A DNA stretch of 64,000 nt from Plutella xylostella (Eukaryota; Arthropoda; Insecta; Lepidoptera; Plutellidae). The notes beneath the pieces are model-generated. The model saw only the letters and a list, made by a program, of their open reading frames with translations, made no database searches and was not told the origin of the DNA. The DNA lies in assembly GCF_932276165.1 (NCBI RefSeq), contig NC_064012.1, positions 7,447,501 to 7,511,500 on the forward strand. Reading direction: 5' to 3'. Shown here piece by piece: positions 23,270 through 34,054 of this stretch. A program made the position numbers and the translations under genes. The stretch's first letter is position 1, and each line of letters begins with the position of its first letter.

Positions 23270-23630
23270 GGTATACAGTTTTACCACCCATTCGCACTGT
23301 ATTCCATGTACAGTACAAGCCGGCCTGCGCAGGCAAAACTGTGGTGATACTTACGCATGTGGTAGGCCCTTTACCAACCACACGCACGGTATTCCGTGTT
23401 TAAGCCGGCCTGCGCAGGCAAAAATGTGGTGATACTTACGCGTGTGGTAGGCCCTTTACCAACCACACGCACGGTATTCCGTGTTTAAGCCGGCCTGCGC
23501 AGGCAAAAATGTGGTGATACTTACGCGTGTGGTAGGCCCTTTACCAACCACACGCCCGGTATTCCGTGTTTAAGCCGGCCTGCGCAGGCAAAACTGTGGT
23601 GATACTTACGCGTGTGGTAGGCCCTTTAAT
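23270..23630. repeat. 85-bp minisatellite, about four copies
   Basis: GCCGGCCTGCGCAGGC recurs at 23319, 23404, 23489 and 23574, exactly 85 bp apart. Each unit also has TTACGCGTGTGGTAGGCCC and CCAACCACACGC. The first unit is more diverged. It lies in the right part of the non-autonomous hAT. Confidence 0.9.
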
Positions 23631-23924
23631 CAGACCAAACTCATTAGGCACATCGGACATATTGTGGATGAATAAAATGTAGGTATAAAATGAAACAGCA
23701 GCAGAGGATGGGGGCCCCTGGCGGCCCGGGGCCCCAAGCACGTGCTTGTCGTGCTTATACGTTAATCCGCCACTGCCAAAGCTAATTTAGCAATGGCAAC
23801 AGAACTTGGTTGCTGTTTTGAGGCTGATAAATTGCAAACAACAATATTAGATCCAAGGACTGGTCAACAAGTGTTCTTCTTTTTAGACCCGAGTCATATG
23901 TTAAAATTAGTTCGTTACGCTTTC

Positions 23925-24430
23925 TGTGACTATAAATGTTTTTTTGATGATAATTGTAATAAATTATGAGATACTACTCTTTGTAAAAACAAATCCAAAT
24001 CTATTTAAAACAATGACCGATGTCACTTTAAGACTAGGTCGCAACAGAGACAGGCTGTTCACTGAGCGCTACAACACTACGCTCTTAACTAAGAGTATTG
24101 TGTGTATGGGCCCTAAGCTGTACAACAAACTGCCTTACAATATAAGATGTCTTGACATTATTAAATTTAAAAATGAACTGAATTGTATTCTCCAAAAAAA
24201 ATGTTATTATACGATTAATGACTACCTAAATGACATTTTATAATTTATTTTATAACTAAATGAATGACTATTATTGTATGACTATTTAATTATTATATTG
24301 CTATTATTGTGTTATCTTAGTTTGAACTTAATTAATATAAATTTGCATGAATTCTATAGTGTAGGTAATCCAAAAAGTTGTACGTACTGTATAGTGCAAA
24401 GCATGGAGAACTAATATTTTTGTAGCACCA
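23925..24430 (+). mobile_element. LINE 3' fragment inside P-like gene B
   Basis: The frame 24001-24243 reads LRLGRNRDRLFTERYN, VCMGPKLYNKLPYNIR and FKNELNCILQKKCYY, the C-terminal end of a jockey/CR1-like ORF2, followed by an AT-rich 3' region. It replaces the part of the transposase between MLKLVRY and the motif near 24443, so some host coding sequence was lost here. Edges are approximate. Confidence 0.65.
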
Positions 24431-25861
24431 TTTTATTTACCCATGTTTACAATAAATGAATTTTTATCTTATCTTTTTAACAAAGAAAACTGTGAAAAAG
24501 CTATTAAAAAAATGGGAGAAGCACAAAAATTTTTGTTGAGCCTGTCAGCTATTGTAAAAAAACGCAACGGTGAGTCCAGACAAATTAAGTTGATAGATTC
24601 GCCGCGATATACAGGTTTTTTAGGATTTTTAGTCTGTATTGAGAGCACCAAAGCAATCTTTCGAAACATAGTAGAAGACACCAAAAATGACATGAAATAC
24701 ATGCCATTGCATAGAATAAGCCAAGACCACATAGAGCTCTTTTTTTCTGTGGTTAGAAGTCATGGTGGCTATTCCGACAACCCAACAAGCTCTCAATTTG
24801 AGGCAATTTACCAACTGTGTTCCACTGGAAAACATTATGATCCTCAATTGCTCGTCCGCATTACAAAAAATTAATGCTCCATGCGTACGCGAGTACATCA
24901 CCAACGACAGTACAGAGGCAGATGAAGTAAATTTTAAAAATTTTACTGACGACTTGATGGAAGAAATTGAGGCCTTTACGTTTTTATCACCTTTTGCTGA
25001 AAAAGTAATAGAATACATAGCTGGATATGTAATTTTTTCAATTTCAAAAAAAATCAAGTGCCCTACATGTCTTAAAGGTTTGCTTGGTCCAGTGGATTGT
25101 AAAAGCCTCGTACACCAAAAAAGTAAAGGTAAGTTAGTTAACGCTTCGACTGAGGTAGTATGCCTACGCGAATTTGTGAAAAAGAAATACGCAAACAGTT
25201 AGATGAAGATAATAAACCATCAAAATCGTGCAATAGATACCAAGTTGTGGCCAAATCCTTAAATAAATTGTTCGGAAAAGTTTTATTTCCATCTATAAGT
25301 TACCACTGTCACGAAAATGACTTTACAAACCATAATTTGGAACTGGCACGATTAATAATGGAAAGATACACAGAAACGAGAGTGGCCTTCTTGATGAAAA
25401 AATCAAATCCTCAAAAATGTATTCGGCACATTTATAAAAAATTAATCCATTTTAAAAATCAGTAATTACGTCACGTTCAGTCATAAAAACACATGGTTGC
25501 CATCACAACTGATTCTGTAAAAAATATCTATAAGTGTATTTATTCCTTTATTTATCCACATTATTAATTATTTTACCTCTGGCATACCTAGCTACTCACC
25601 ATTCGATTCACCATTTTTATTCCCTCGGTGACTGAGCCTTTGTGAAATAGTGGTAGAGTAATATACCTAATGGCTGTCAACAAATAATTGAATAAAATTC
25701 TATTCCATTCCATTCCATTCTATTCTACCATACATGGTGGTCTATTTCATGTCATTTTTGGTGTTTTTTCTATTATAAAACTGCAAGGTGCATGCTCGAG
25801 GAGTTCCTTTCTCAATTTCTTCTTCTTATTGACCGAATCTTTGTAAATTCGTAGTAGACTG

Positions 25862-25985
25862 ATATTATTCGAAAAGGATTTAGTACAATAGACCACATCC
25901 ACAGTGAAGACCGAAGAGTATAATCAGCCTCTGTGTCTAGCCTTTGTGAACTATGAAAAAGCCTTCGACTCCATTTGGACCAGTT
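25862..25985 (+). pseudogene. RTE-type LINE reverse transcriptase fragment
   Basis: RKGFSTIDHIH and, in another frame, EYNQPLCLAFVNYEKAFDS match the segment of RTE reverse transcriptases carrying the first catalytic aspartate. A small deletion shifts the frame between the two pieces. The rest of the domain is missing; the C-terminal part of an RTE is found 1 kb away. Confidence 0.7.
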
Positions 25986-26074
25986 TTGGACTGGTACTAT
26001 ACGTTACGTGGTATGTGTCGCGGATTCATTAAACTATTTATATGAGTAAACGCGAATATCTGAACTGTTAATAA

Positions 26075-26104
26075 CCGTGATTAGTACAAACATACTAATC
26101 ACGG
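26075..26104. repeat. Short hairpin
   Basis: CCGTGATTAGTA and its complement surround the six-base loop CAAACA. No neighbouring coding sequence; function unknown. Confidence 0.6.
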
Positions 26105-26298
26105 TGACGAACTGAATATGGGATATATCATAAACATATTAGTTACTTAATATCACGCACACGTGATGACCGATCAGTCTAATAACCTGATCGTCTGAAT
26201 GTCAAGGATAATCCTGATGTTCTTAGGGGTTTCACCCCAGTGGCCTCCAACCTCCCCTATAGCCACCCCGTGCCTCGCTAGCAGGGTTGTTCCCTGGA

Positions 26299-26395
26299 AC
26301 TGATCACATGGGATTGTTTCCCTAGCTTCTTACACTGATCACATGGGATTGTTTCCCTAGCTTCTTACACTGATCACATGGGATTGTTTCCCCTG
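26299..26395. repeat. 35-bp tandem repeat, about 2.8 copies
   Basis: ACTGATCACATGGGATTGTT recurs at 26299, 26334 and 26369. The units are almost identical, so the expansion is recent. Confidence 0.9.
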
Positions 26396-26424
26396 GCGCA
26401 CTGAATATCTAATCTATCTATTAT

Positions 26425-26545
26425 ACAATACAATACTCTTTATTTGCACCAAAATAGAACATACAAAAAGAAACTTAAAAATAAAAACAGTACAAAAAGG
26501 CGGCCTTATTGCTTATAGCAATCTCTACCAGACAACCTATTATCA
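26425..26545 (-). mobile_element. LINE 3' end fragment (minus strand)
   Basis: On the minus strand, GGTTGTCTGGTAGAGATTGC is followed by ATAAGGCCGCCTTTTTGTAC and an A-rich tail, wording I know from very common lepidopteran LINE 3' ends. A related fragment is at 40150-40240. From 26550 to 27000 no gene is seen; 26720-26890 is GC-rich without a coding signal. Confidence 0.6.
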
Positions 26546-27004
26546 CACGGTACGGGTACGGTATGTACTCGTACCTCCTTTAAACCTTAAATTACCTCCT
26601 TAGTTTCCTTACTCATTATAAACACAATTGGTACATCAAGAAATCAAGTGTATAACTTATCAATCATAAATGAGAGATAAAAGGTAAGTAGAAAGGTCAC
26701 TTAGCTGCGCACTTGCTGTAACTGGCTGTTGTCTGAACCGGGCCATCACGCCCGCCTCGGCTTCCCGAGCCTGGGCGTCTCGGCTCCGCTCCGCCGGCGG
26801 GTCCTCACGCACCCACTACACTGATCACTCCCTCACTCTCCGTCTTCTCACCGCGGCTGCTCACAAAAAGAGCACAGCCCTCACGCGCTGCTCGCTTACG
26901 TGGATATTATCGTCTACCCTCAACTCGCCGATATTAATATTAAGCCTCGTCTACACTCAGAATAATTATCTTGATTATTCTGTGAGTCGAAATCGGTACA
27001 ACTC

Positions 27005-27380
27005 CCGATAATTCGGGACAGTATGAAGCAGAAACGTGGACACTGACGGTAGGACTGGTCCACCGGTTTGAAGTTGCTCAGCGTGCTATGGAGAGAGCTA
27101 TGCTTGGGGTTTCTCTGATGGATTTTATCAGAAATGAGGTTATCTGTCAGCGGACTAAGGTAACCGACATAGCTGTCAAAATGTGCAAACTCAAGTGGCA
27201 GTGGGCTGGTCATATCTGCCGAAGAACCGATAACCGTTGGGGTAGAGGAGTTCTCGAGTGGAGAAGACGAACAAGCAAACGCAGCATGGGACGCCGTCCT
27301 GCCCGGTGAACCGACGACCTTAGGCGGGTAGCCGGCGGTAGTGGCTGGATGAGGAAGGCCGAGGATTGAGTGTTTGGGAA
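27005..27380 (+). pseudogene. RTE-type LINE ORF2 C-terminal fragment
   Basis: The frame reads AETWTLTVGLVHRFEVAQRA, MLGVSLMDFIRNE, LKWQWAGHICRRTDNRWG and SMGRRPARW, the conserved C-terminal region of RTE-type ORF2. It lines up with the reverse transcriptase piece at 25862-25985, with about 1 kb of other sequence between. A stop (TGA, 27307) follows RPAR. Confidence 0.8.
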
Positions 27381-27483
27381 CTTTCCACGGATAGCCTAGA
27401 CGATATTAAACCACCCTGAAATAGTTATTCTCATACTCTCTCTCATTAGTTTATTGAAGTATAAAATTATACCACGTACTCTT

Positions 27484-27648
27484 AAGGCCTCTACACACCA
27501 AAGCCGCTAACCCGGCGGCATAGCTCGGCGGCCTAGTGCCGGCGGGTTAACATAGTACAAAATGAGGCATGATTGTACAAAATGAGGCCGGCGGGTTGAG
27601 CCGGCGGCCTGAGCCGCCGGGTCAGCGGCTTTGGTGTGTAGAGGCCTT
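27484..27648. mobile_element. 165-bp palindromic MITE
   Basis: AAGGCCTCTACACACCAAAG at the left is matched by CTTTGGTGTGTAGAGGCCTT at the right; GC-rich inner arms with CCGCTAACCCGGCGGC follow. The left flank makes TTAA; the right reads TTCA, so a piggyBac-type TTAA duplication is possible but decayed. Confidence 0.7.
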
Positions 27649-27784
27649 CACGGTGAAGGAAAACATCGTGAGGAAACGTGCACTATGTACATAATATGTG
27701 TAGGTACATGTATTAAACACACGTCGTTTATGTTTTTACTTTTAAGAAGTTTTGAGTTATAGAACTTTCTACGACTATATTATA

Positions 27785-28357
27785 AGTAGTTTAATAATTA
27801 TTTAATACCCCGTTATTGTTTTCGTACCAAAACCTACCAACTTCTACTTTTAATTTTCTTTCGTTGTTATGATTATCTGAAAGACATTGGGTTCTTTTAG
27901 TGATACTTTTAATGTTTTCTATCCTTTTTAGTAATTACTCTTGGAGTGAAATAAATGTAAATACCTACTTAATTAAAACAAGTCGTAATTGAAGTACTTT
28001 TTTTTAGCATTCACAATTTTTTATTTACCTATTTATTAATTTAAAACTTCATTTACAAATCTATATTATTAGTAGTTTAATAATTATTTCATACCCCGTT
28101 ATTGTTTTCGTACCAAAACCTACCAACTTCTATTTTTAAGTTCCTTTCGTTGTTATGATTGTCTGAAAGACATTAGGTTCTTTTAGTGATACTTTTAATG
28201 TTTTGTATCCTTTTTAGTAATTTTATTATTCTTGGAGTGAAATAAATGTAAATACCTACTTAATAAAAACAAGTCATAATTGAAGTACTTTTTTTAGCAT
28301 TCACAATTTTTATAATATTATACCTATTTATTAATTTAAAACGTCATTTACAAATCC
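27785..28357. repeat. 286-bp tandem duplication
   Basis: AGTAGTTTAATAATTATTT begins copies at 27785 and 28071; both contain TACCCCGTTATTGTTTTCG and GGAGTGAAATAAATGTAAAT. Copies differ by a few substitutions and small indels. AT-rich, no gene. Confidence 0.85.
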
Positions 28358-28454
28358 ATGTTCTTGAATTTATCGATAACATGTATCGATACCTTGTTAC
28401 ATCCATGACTAAAAAAAATTGACGACCAAGGTTCATCATTACGAGTCCCTTCAA

Positions 28455-28615
28455 ATAATCCTTATTGCTTGAATTTAAAGCTCATTATGGCATGTCCCAT
28501 AGGACATAATGATAGTAAACGGTAAAATTTCCCCCCGCAAAAATTGGCAGACTTTTTTGTATCAAGAAACATCGCTATGACGCTTCCCGAGGGTACACCC
28601 GAGTCCGCGTTGTTC
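28455..28615 (+). repeat. Dispersed repeat (copy 1; copy 2 at 58286-58456)
   Basis: GGTAAAATTTCCCCCCGCAA, CTATGACGCTTCCCGAGGGT and CGCGTTGTTCTATG occur in the same order and spacing in both places, same strand. I do not recognise the family. Confidence 0.75.
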
Positions 28616-28984
28616 TATGGTATCAACAGCAATTAATACGCGACATTATTAGAGTGACAGTGGAACCGATTCTGAAGGGCGCACTTCCTAATTTTAAAAT
28701 GAGCTAAAATCTCTAAATTTAACTGACAGCGCTAATTTTTGCTATTCTGAAGGCAACGATTTTAACGGCCAACTAAATTTAGAAGGCTCATTTGACGTCT
28801 TTAAAATGAGTGTGGCCATGTACTTCAGGATATTACAATCGAAAATATCGATTAACTTTTTTAACCTTAAAGTACTCCAAATAAATTACGTATTTATATT
28901 TACCAAAAACCCATATGATTATAATAAAAGTACCTACCCAGGAATCGATCCAGCATCGATTATTTTTTCATTCACGCATAGTTC

Positions 28985-29130
28985 GGAAGCAAGTAACATT
29001 GCACTAGGTACATCTCTATGGCGCATGCGCGCTGGACTGCAAGAGAGGCGCGCCGCCGCCGCCGGCGCGGTGCCAGCCAGCCACAGCCATCACCGCCATA
29101 TTGAATTTTCCGCCGAAAAGTTTGCCGCTA
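28985..29130 (+). promoter_or_regulatory. GC-rich patch, possible promoter
   Basis: A CpG-rich island in AT-rich DNA contains GCGCATGCGC (NRF-1-like palindrome, about 29020) and CACCGCCATATTGAA. It lies 290 bp upstream of the Harbinger-like fragment on the same strand, which would suit a transposon promoter. Inference only. Confidence 0.3.
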
Positions 29131-29416
29131 TTTTTTTAAAGTATTTTTGTTAAGTCTTTACAATACAAAACAATCAACTTACCTATAGAATGCCCGGTAG
29201 ACGTTGTACATGTAGGTAGGTACACATTTAGATATATTGAGACAGCGCTTAGCAGCTTTTTAAAAGAAAATAATAAAAACTTTAAACAAAACAAAATTAA
29301 GATTACTTTATGAAGATATCCTAACAAGTGTGAGGAGACTCCGGTGATGATATACTGAATGAAGTGTCGAGTCCGATAATTGTGATCCCAGTAACAATGT
29401 TCAGTTTCCTTCAAAA

Positions 29417-29527
29417 GAAGAGGAGTGGATCAAGATAGCTTCAGATTTTAAAGAAATGTGGCAATTAGAGAATTGTACGGGAGCAGTAGATGGAAAAAAC
29501 CTGGCGATCAAACCACCGCCAGGAAGT
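29417..29527 (+). pseudogene. PIF/Harbinger transposase fragment
   Basis: The frame reads KEEEWIKIASDFKEMWQLEN and CTGAVDGKNLAIKPPP, the region around the first catalytic aspartate (GAVDGK) of Harbinger-type transposases. Nothing else of the domain is recognisable nearby. Confidence 0.65.
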
Positions 29528-29674
29528 GGACCATACTTTTGTACATTCATGTCGCCATGATAATCACCGGTCTTCAGTGAGATTTGAAATACAGTAAAAC
29601 ATTATGTACAAAGCCATTGCGGCTGTCAGCGTGTTCAATTATTATACGAGGTCCTTTATCGATGCTTTTCATAG

Positions 29675-29841
29675 CCCCGTTATAGTCCATACCGCCACCC
29701 CGCCCCATAGTTCCGTGGTATTGGACTGCCAGCATTTTTGTGTCACGTAAGTTTCATCCAGGAAAATTATTGACTTACCGTCTTGGTGGTATTTTTTTAT
29801 ATTTCTGATGTAATGCCACCGTAGGCGCATTGTGTCGTGAC
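29675..29841 (-). pseudogene. IS630-type transposase fragment
   Basis: The minus strand reads DTMRLRWHYIRNIKKYHQDG, then SIIFLDETYVT with a D-E-T motif like the first catalytic aspartate of IS630/Tc1-related DDE proteins, then LWGGVAVWTI. It is one of three pieces of this family in the window (also about 33066-33420 and 57053-57318). Confidence 0.6.
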
Positions 29842-30702
29842 GTTAAATTAATAGTTTTATCTTTGACTGGCATGTTAAATATTTAAAACCAAGCCTTCGT
29901 ATTGTCTGTCTCAAGTCACTCACATGAACAATGGTATCGATTCTGAAGGGCACATTCTAATTTTAACGCTGTCAAAAAACGCTTACTTTCTCTCTAAATT
30001 TATTTGGCATTCTGAAGGCACCGTTTATCTCCAAAATAAGAGACGTCACTTTAAATTTTGAATCTGACAGGCAGCGTTAAAACTATTCAACTTAGGTTAG
30101 ATGGTCGAATTGGTATTCTGAAGGTGCCATTTTTAGCGCTGTCAACTTAAAATTAGCAACTTTCTTCCAAAATTTAAAAGGGGTCTAAACAGGTGCCTCT
30201 TAAAATTATACTAAAATTTCTTAAAGTAAAACCGTGAAATATATGGGAAATTGTTGTTGTAGGTGCATAAACATGGATTTAACTTAGAGCTGATGTGTTG
30301 TTTAAGCATGTAAAGCTAATTGCAAAGTCGCTAACTTATTATTTTATCCGAAACTACGATGTGAAAGTGACTCTGTTTTGTCATATTATTATTTCTGATA
30401 TTTGGACTGAATGACTGAAAAACGTATTACTGACAAGGTAGGCATGAACCGGGTTGCTTAACAACTTAAGTTATTGTTCTAGATTCTAGATCTAATTAAT
30501 CAACACACCTACCGATCTAGGTACTTCAGGAATTACACTAGCCCTAACACCTCGGCTTTCCTCTTCTAAACGGACCGGCTCTACGTACATGAGGAACACC
30601 TTAACCTTAACTCACCTACCTGTGTACCTATCTAACTCTTTACTTACCCCTTTCAACTTGTAAGAATATTTTACTTAAAGTGGTCTCTACATAGCTCAAA
30701 TA

Positions 30703-31219
30703 CATTTGTTAGTCGTATACCTCGAAATCAAAAAATCCTTGTAGCTTTTCACCTATTCGCATTTCACCTCGATAGCGTTTTTTGTTGTAGCGTATAATAT
30801 CGGTAGTATATTTTGTTACTAGCATATATTTTTAACAGATTTTTACAACAGTAGCAAATTTTTATGTAGCATGTATTATCAATAGCTTATTTATTAAGCT
30901 GCATATATTTTGAATAGCAAGTAAGTATTTTATGGCGCATCTTATATGGGTCGCATATTGTTGTAGTGTAAAAGAAATATCGCGATAAATGTACCTAATA
31001 ATGCATTACAAACAAATATCTATCAAGGTGAAAAGCGACTACAGTGAAGGCAGGCAGGAAAGTAAATCTACTATGATTTTTTCAGACAATTGTCAGTAGC
31101 GATCAAAAATTATACTACAAGAATAAAAATCTATTTAGAAATTTTGATATCGCGGCGAAATGCGAATAGGTGAAAAGCTACAAGGATTTTTTGATTTCGA
31201 GGTATACGACTAACAAATG
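30703..31219. mobile_element. 517-bp inverted-repeat element, 8-bp duplication
   Basis: CTCAAATA occurs at 30695-30702 and 31220-31227. Termini are perfect inverted repeats for about 63 bp (CATTTGTTAGTCGTATACCT at the left). The interior 30787-30965 is a degenerate array of TAGCATATTTT-like words. No coding sequence. Confidence 0.85.
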
Positions 31220-31581
31220 CTCAAATATTTAACTAAGTACCTATTTTGTTACAGGAAAAATCAAGTAGGTTACCTTTTATCTGAAAAATATGCCTGACTT
31301 TAAGAAACTATATACTTACTACTATACTATTACTTTTTATAAAAGAAGAAAGAAATTTAGTAACGTAAAACTTTATTTGGGTCAATTACACACACAACAC
31401 AACACACACTTGTTGAGTAATTTTTCTGACACCAATATAAACAATTGCTTGATTTCATTTCTGTATCTTATTTCCATTATCCTTGTAGTCAGTAGGTAGG
31501 TAACTAGGTGGTCTGATGGTAGTTTTAGTATTGTCGTCCCAGAGAGGAATTAATATCTTGTATCCAGCGTTTCATGTTTAG

Positions 31582-32060
31582 TTTATGTGTGTGAGGGACC
31601 ACATGTTTTTTTGTAGGTTTGGTAACTAAAACGTTTAGTAAAAGTTGTAACTTAATTTGTAAAACGAATGCTGGAATTTGTAAACCATTTTTTCAAAAGT
31701 TATTCGACATTAATGTGGTCCCTCAGAACAAAAAAAATATTTTCAAATTCTAGAAAATAAGTAATTACTTTTGAGGAATCCTTTGTTACTACATAATTAG
31801 TAAAAATCATTTAAAGCTATACACCTCGATCAAAAACATAAATTTACTTTGATCATATCGTATTCCAGTAGCTTTTTTTTGTCTCTGAGGGACCACTTTT
31901 TATTTGCTTATAAAATACTAATTATGACATTAAACAACATTAAGATTTGTATACGTTTTAGTAAAAGTTACAAGAAACAATATAACAGTGAAATAAGTAG
32001 ATAATTAAGTGTAAATTTTATAAATTTCGTATTAATTTGTGGTCCCTCAGTTCACACACT
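31582..32060. repeat. Word-array element with GAGGGACCAC motif
   Basis: GAGGGACCAC or its complement occurs at 31593, 31715, 31887 and 32039, the outer two forming inverted ends (GTGTGTGAGGGACCACA and complement-like TGTGGTCCCTCAGTTCACAC). Between them are AT-rich spacers. No gene; no clear target duplication. Confidence 0.55.
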
Positions 32061-33065
32061 ATAGAATTATAAATTCATTAAAATATCAAAAAATCCAAGG
32101 AAATCTGCTATGTTGCACTTATTACAAATTATAAAAATGGTTTCACTAAAGGTTTTACTAAAATTTTTCAATTCCCTTAAATTGCAATTTTAGGTTATGT
32201 TATTTATTAGGGTGACCGCACATAAAAAAGTCTCAATTGATTTAAATATGTGATTTATACAGGGTGGCCCAAAGAGTGACGTCCAAAGGAAAATTTTTGA
32301 TTCCTCAGGTCAAGGGGTAGCCAAATTAGGTATCACTCGGAAATGTCCATAGAGCACCATAGAAGCATTTTGTAGCCAGAGTTACCAGTTGCAATAATGA
32401 ATTATGAATATGTTATATAAATATTTGAAATTATCACGAGAACCAATATAAATGCAGGGTATTTAATTCTTTTAATTATTTTCAACTTCTATTTAGGATA
32501 ATTAAATTTATTTGGAGTACTTTAAGGTTAAAAAAGTTAATCGATATTTTCGATTGTAATATCCTGAAGTACATGGCCACACTCATTTTAAAGACGTCAA
32601 ATGAGCCTTCTAAATTAAGTTGGCCGTTAAAATCGTTGCCTTCAGAATAGCAAAAATTAGCGCTGTCAGTTAAATTTAGAGATTTTAGCTCATTTTAAAA
32701 TTAGGAAGTGCGCCCTTCAGAATCGGTACCAATGGATAACTTGCCTTGTTTCAACTCCGCATTTAACTTTTTCAACGACGGCAGCAACCGAGACCCACGG
32801 CTTAACGTGTTGCTTAACCTCAGTGATTAGTTACGATCTCTCTATCGATCCTCAATGATCGCCTTATGTTCGGAGAAGAATAATGTTTTTTTGTTATAAC
32901 TACTTATTGTTAAAAAGTGTTTTTTTTTGTTACGATTATTATCATTTTAAAATATTTTCTCGTTTTTTTTTTATATAAATAGTGGGTTATTTTTATGTCT
33001 TTAACATTAATTATGAAACTGCCTGTACCAACTGAAAATCTGACCTTGCTGGAAAATGACGTCGA

Positions 33066-33420
33066 TGGGATCTGACGTACTTGGAATCTGACGTTCATAC
33101 CCGAAATCCACTTTTTGACATTATACCACTGTGTTATTATTCTTCCCTTCCGTGAAACTATCAATTTGAATGCTTTTTTTAGGAAAAAGATTTTTCCGTG
33201 GTGATTTCAAAGTCACTGTGCTGCCCTGTGCCTCCATGGATCTCGCTTCGGAAACAGTTTTTGATAAATTAATATCGTTTGCATATTCAGCCGTCGACCG
33301 GTCATTTTTGCGACTTTCAAAATACTTGTACACTTTATACACAATATCCTTAGTCTATCTTGTTATAGCCTTTCTCATTATGGCCGCACCAACCTTAAGC
33401 CGCGTAACAGAGATGATCTG
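33066..33420 (-). pseudogene. IS630-type transposase N-terminal fragment
   Basis: The minus strand reads YKVYKYFESRKNDRS, SKTVSEARSMEAQG and LKSPRKNLFPKKSIQIDSF, similar to the helix-turn-helix N-terminus of IS630-type transposases of insects. A diverged partial copy of the terminal repeat of the 56.5-kb element lies beside it at about 33485-33670 (TTTGTTGTTTTTGACGTTAT, GTGCGGCCGAGACTGC). The catalytic part is missing. Confidence 0.5.
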
Positions 33421-34054
33421 ACATGGATCTACGGGAAACCCCCGAAGATTATAGTTCTACTGCGTATAACGCGATTTAATCTTTTTGCGAAATTATACGA
33501 TTTGTTGTTTTTGACGTTATTTTATTGACGAATCATATATTATAATAATATGATTAAAGATATATGATTAAGTTGACTCATGTAGGTCGAGCTCAGATTG
33601 TGATAGATTACATTAGACATTTGTTGTAATGTGACCGCCACGTTCCGCTGTGCGGCCGAGACTGCTTGTTATTTAATTAATATTTAACATACGTGGATAA
33701 CGCTGTGGGTTATACATTTTGTCATGTAACATATTTAAGATCATATATCTAAGTTTTAATGTATAACTGCTTGTTATCCCTTACAAATAAAATAAAATAA
33801 AATATTATTGTTATTATTCTGAGGCATGGGAGAACAAAGATATAAGCGCTGAAAAAAAAGTCTATACTGTACGTATTGATATAGCTATACATTTTACAGG
33901 AAAAGATTTTCATTTATTATATTAATGAAATCGTTGCAGTATCTGCTGTCCACATTTGGTTCTTGTGTGTGATGTATCAACGCTGATGCTACTTTAAAAT
34001 TGATCATCATAGCGAGGTTAAAAAAACTCTTTTTATCCTGCCGTTCATGGTTTC

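Larger units (their letters stand above)
21951..23775. mobile_element. Non-autonomous hAT element (1825 bp) with 8-bp duplication
   Basis: CCAAAGCT flanks both sides (21943-21950, 23776-23783). Ends are CAGTGGCGGATTAA and TTAATCCGCCACTG. Leaving out the insert and one duplication gives DGAKANLAMATELG in the host P-like gene. It has no transposase; inside are an inverted word-array block (22041-22945) and an 85-bp minisatellite (23270-23630). The apparent long frames inside come from the GC-rich repeats. Confidence 0.9.
12308..25465 (+). pseudogene. P-element/THAP9-like gene B, multi-exon, interrupted by nested elements
   Basis: Exon 1 (12308-12380 plus 13145-13150) encodes MPNCSVFCCRNRRG and, after the inserted element, CVTFH, ending at donor GTAAGT. 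Exon 2 (15380-15572) continues MFPKDPSLRDIWMKFC, SLICSDHF and TIPTLIPG: the C2CH zinc-coordinating THAP fold with its closing PTI segment. Exon 3 is 15778-15897; exon 4 starts at 16102. All these junctions keep phase. Exon 4 holds a lysine-rich stretch, YVRKTFRNCLPTPRTLIKWY (about 16475), FDEMKIK, then APWKVPIGFFLVKG (21800), DGAKANLAMATELG (21937-23800), DPSHMLKLVR (23890), HIELFFSVVRSHGGYSDNP (24730) and YIAGYVIFSISKKIKCPTC (25015). Frameshifts occur near 16230, 16370, 24870 and 25180. Insertions are listed separately. As read it is a dead transposase gene. Confidence 0.85.
28675..32727. mobile_element. 4-kb unit with about 215-bp terminal inverted repeats
   Basis: 28675-28887 is the reverse complement of 32505-32727, outermost ACCGATTCTGAAGGGCGCAC. 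Words ATTCTGAAGG recur inside (28671, 28743, 29941, 30010, 30114 and as complements at 32643, 32712). The interior holds a GC-rich patch, fragments of two transposases and at least two nested inverted-repeat elements. No clear target duplication is visible. It may be a DNA transposon whose own gene has decayed, possibly the Harbinger-like fragment. Confidence 0.6.

Noticed and set aside
23270..23630. CRISPR-like array
   Set aside because: Units are contiguous 85-bp tandem copies with no unique spacers, in a eukaryotic transposon.
32257..32420. Tc1-like element starting ACAGGGTGGCCC
   Set aside because: Only one end is visible; no matching inverted end or duplication was found.
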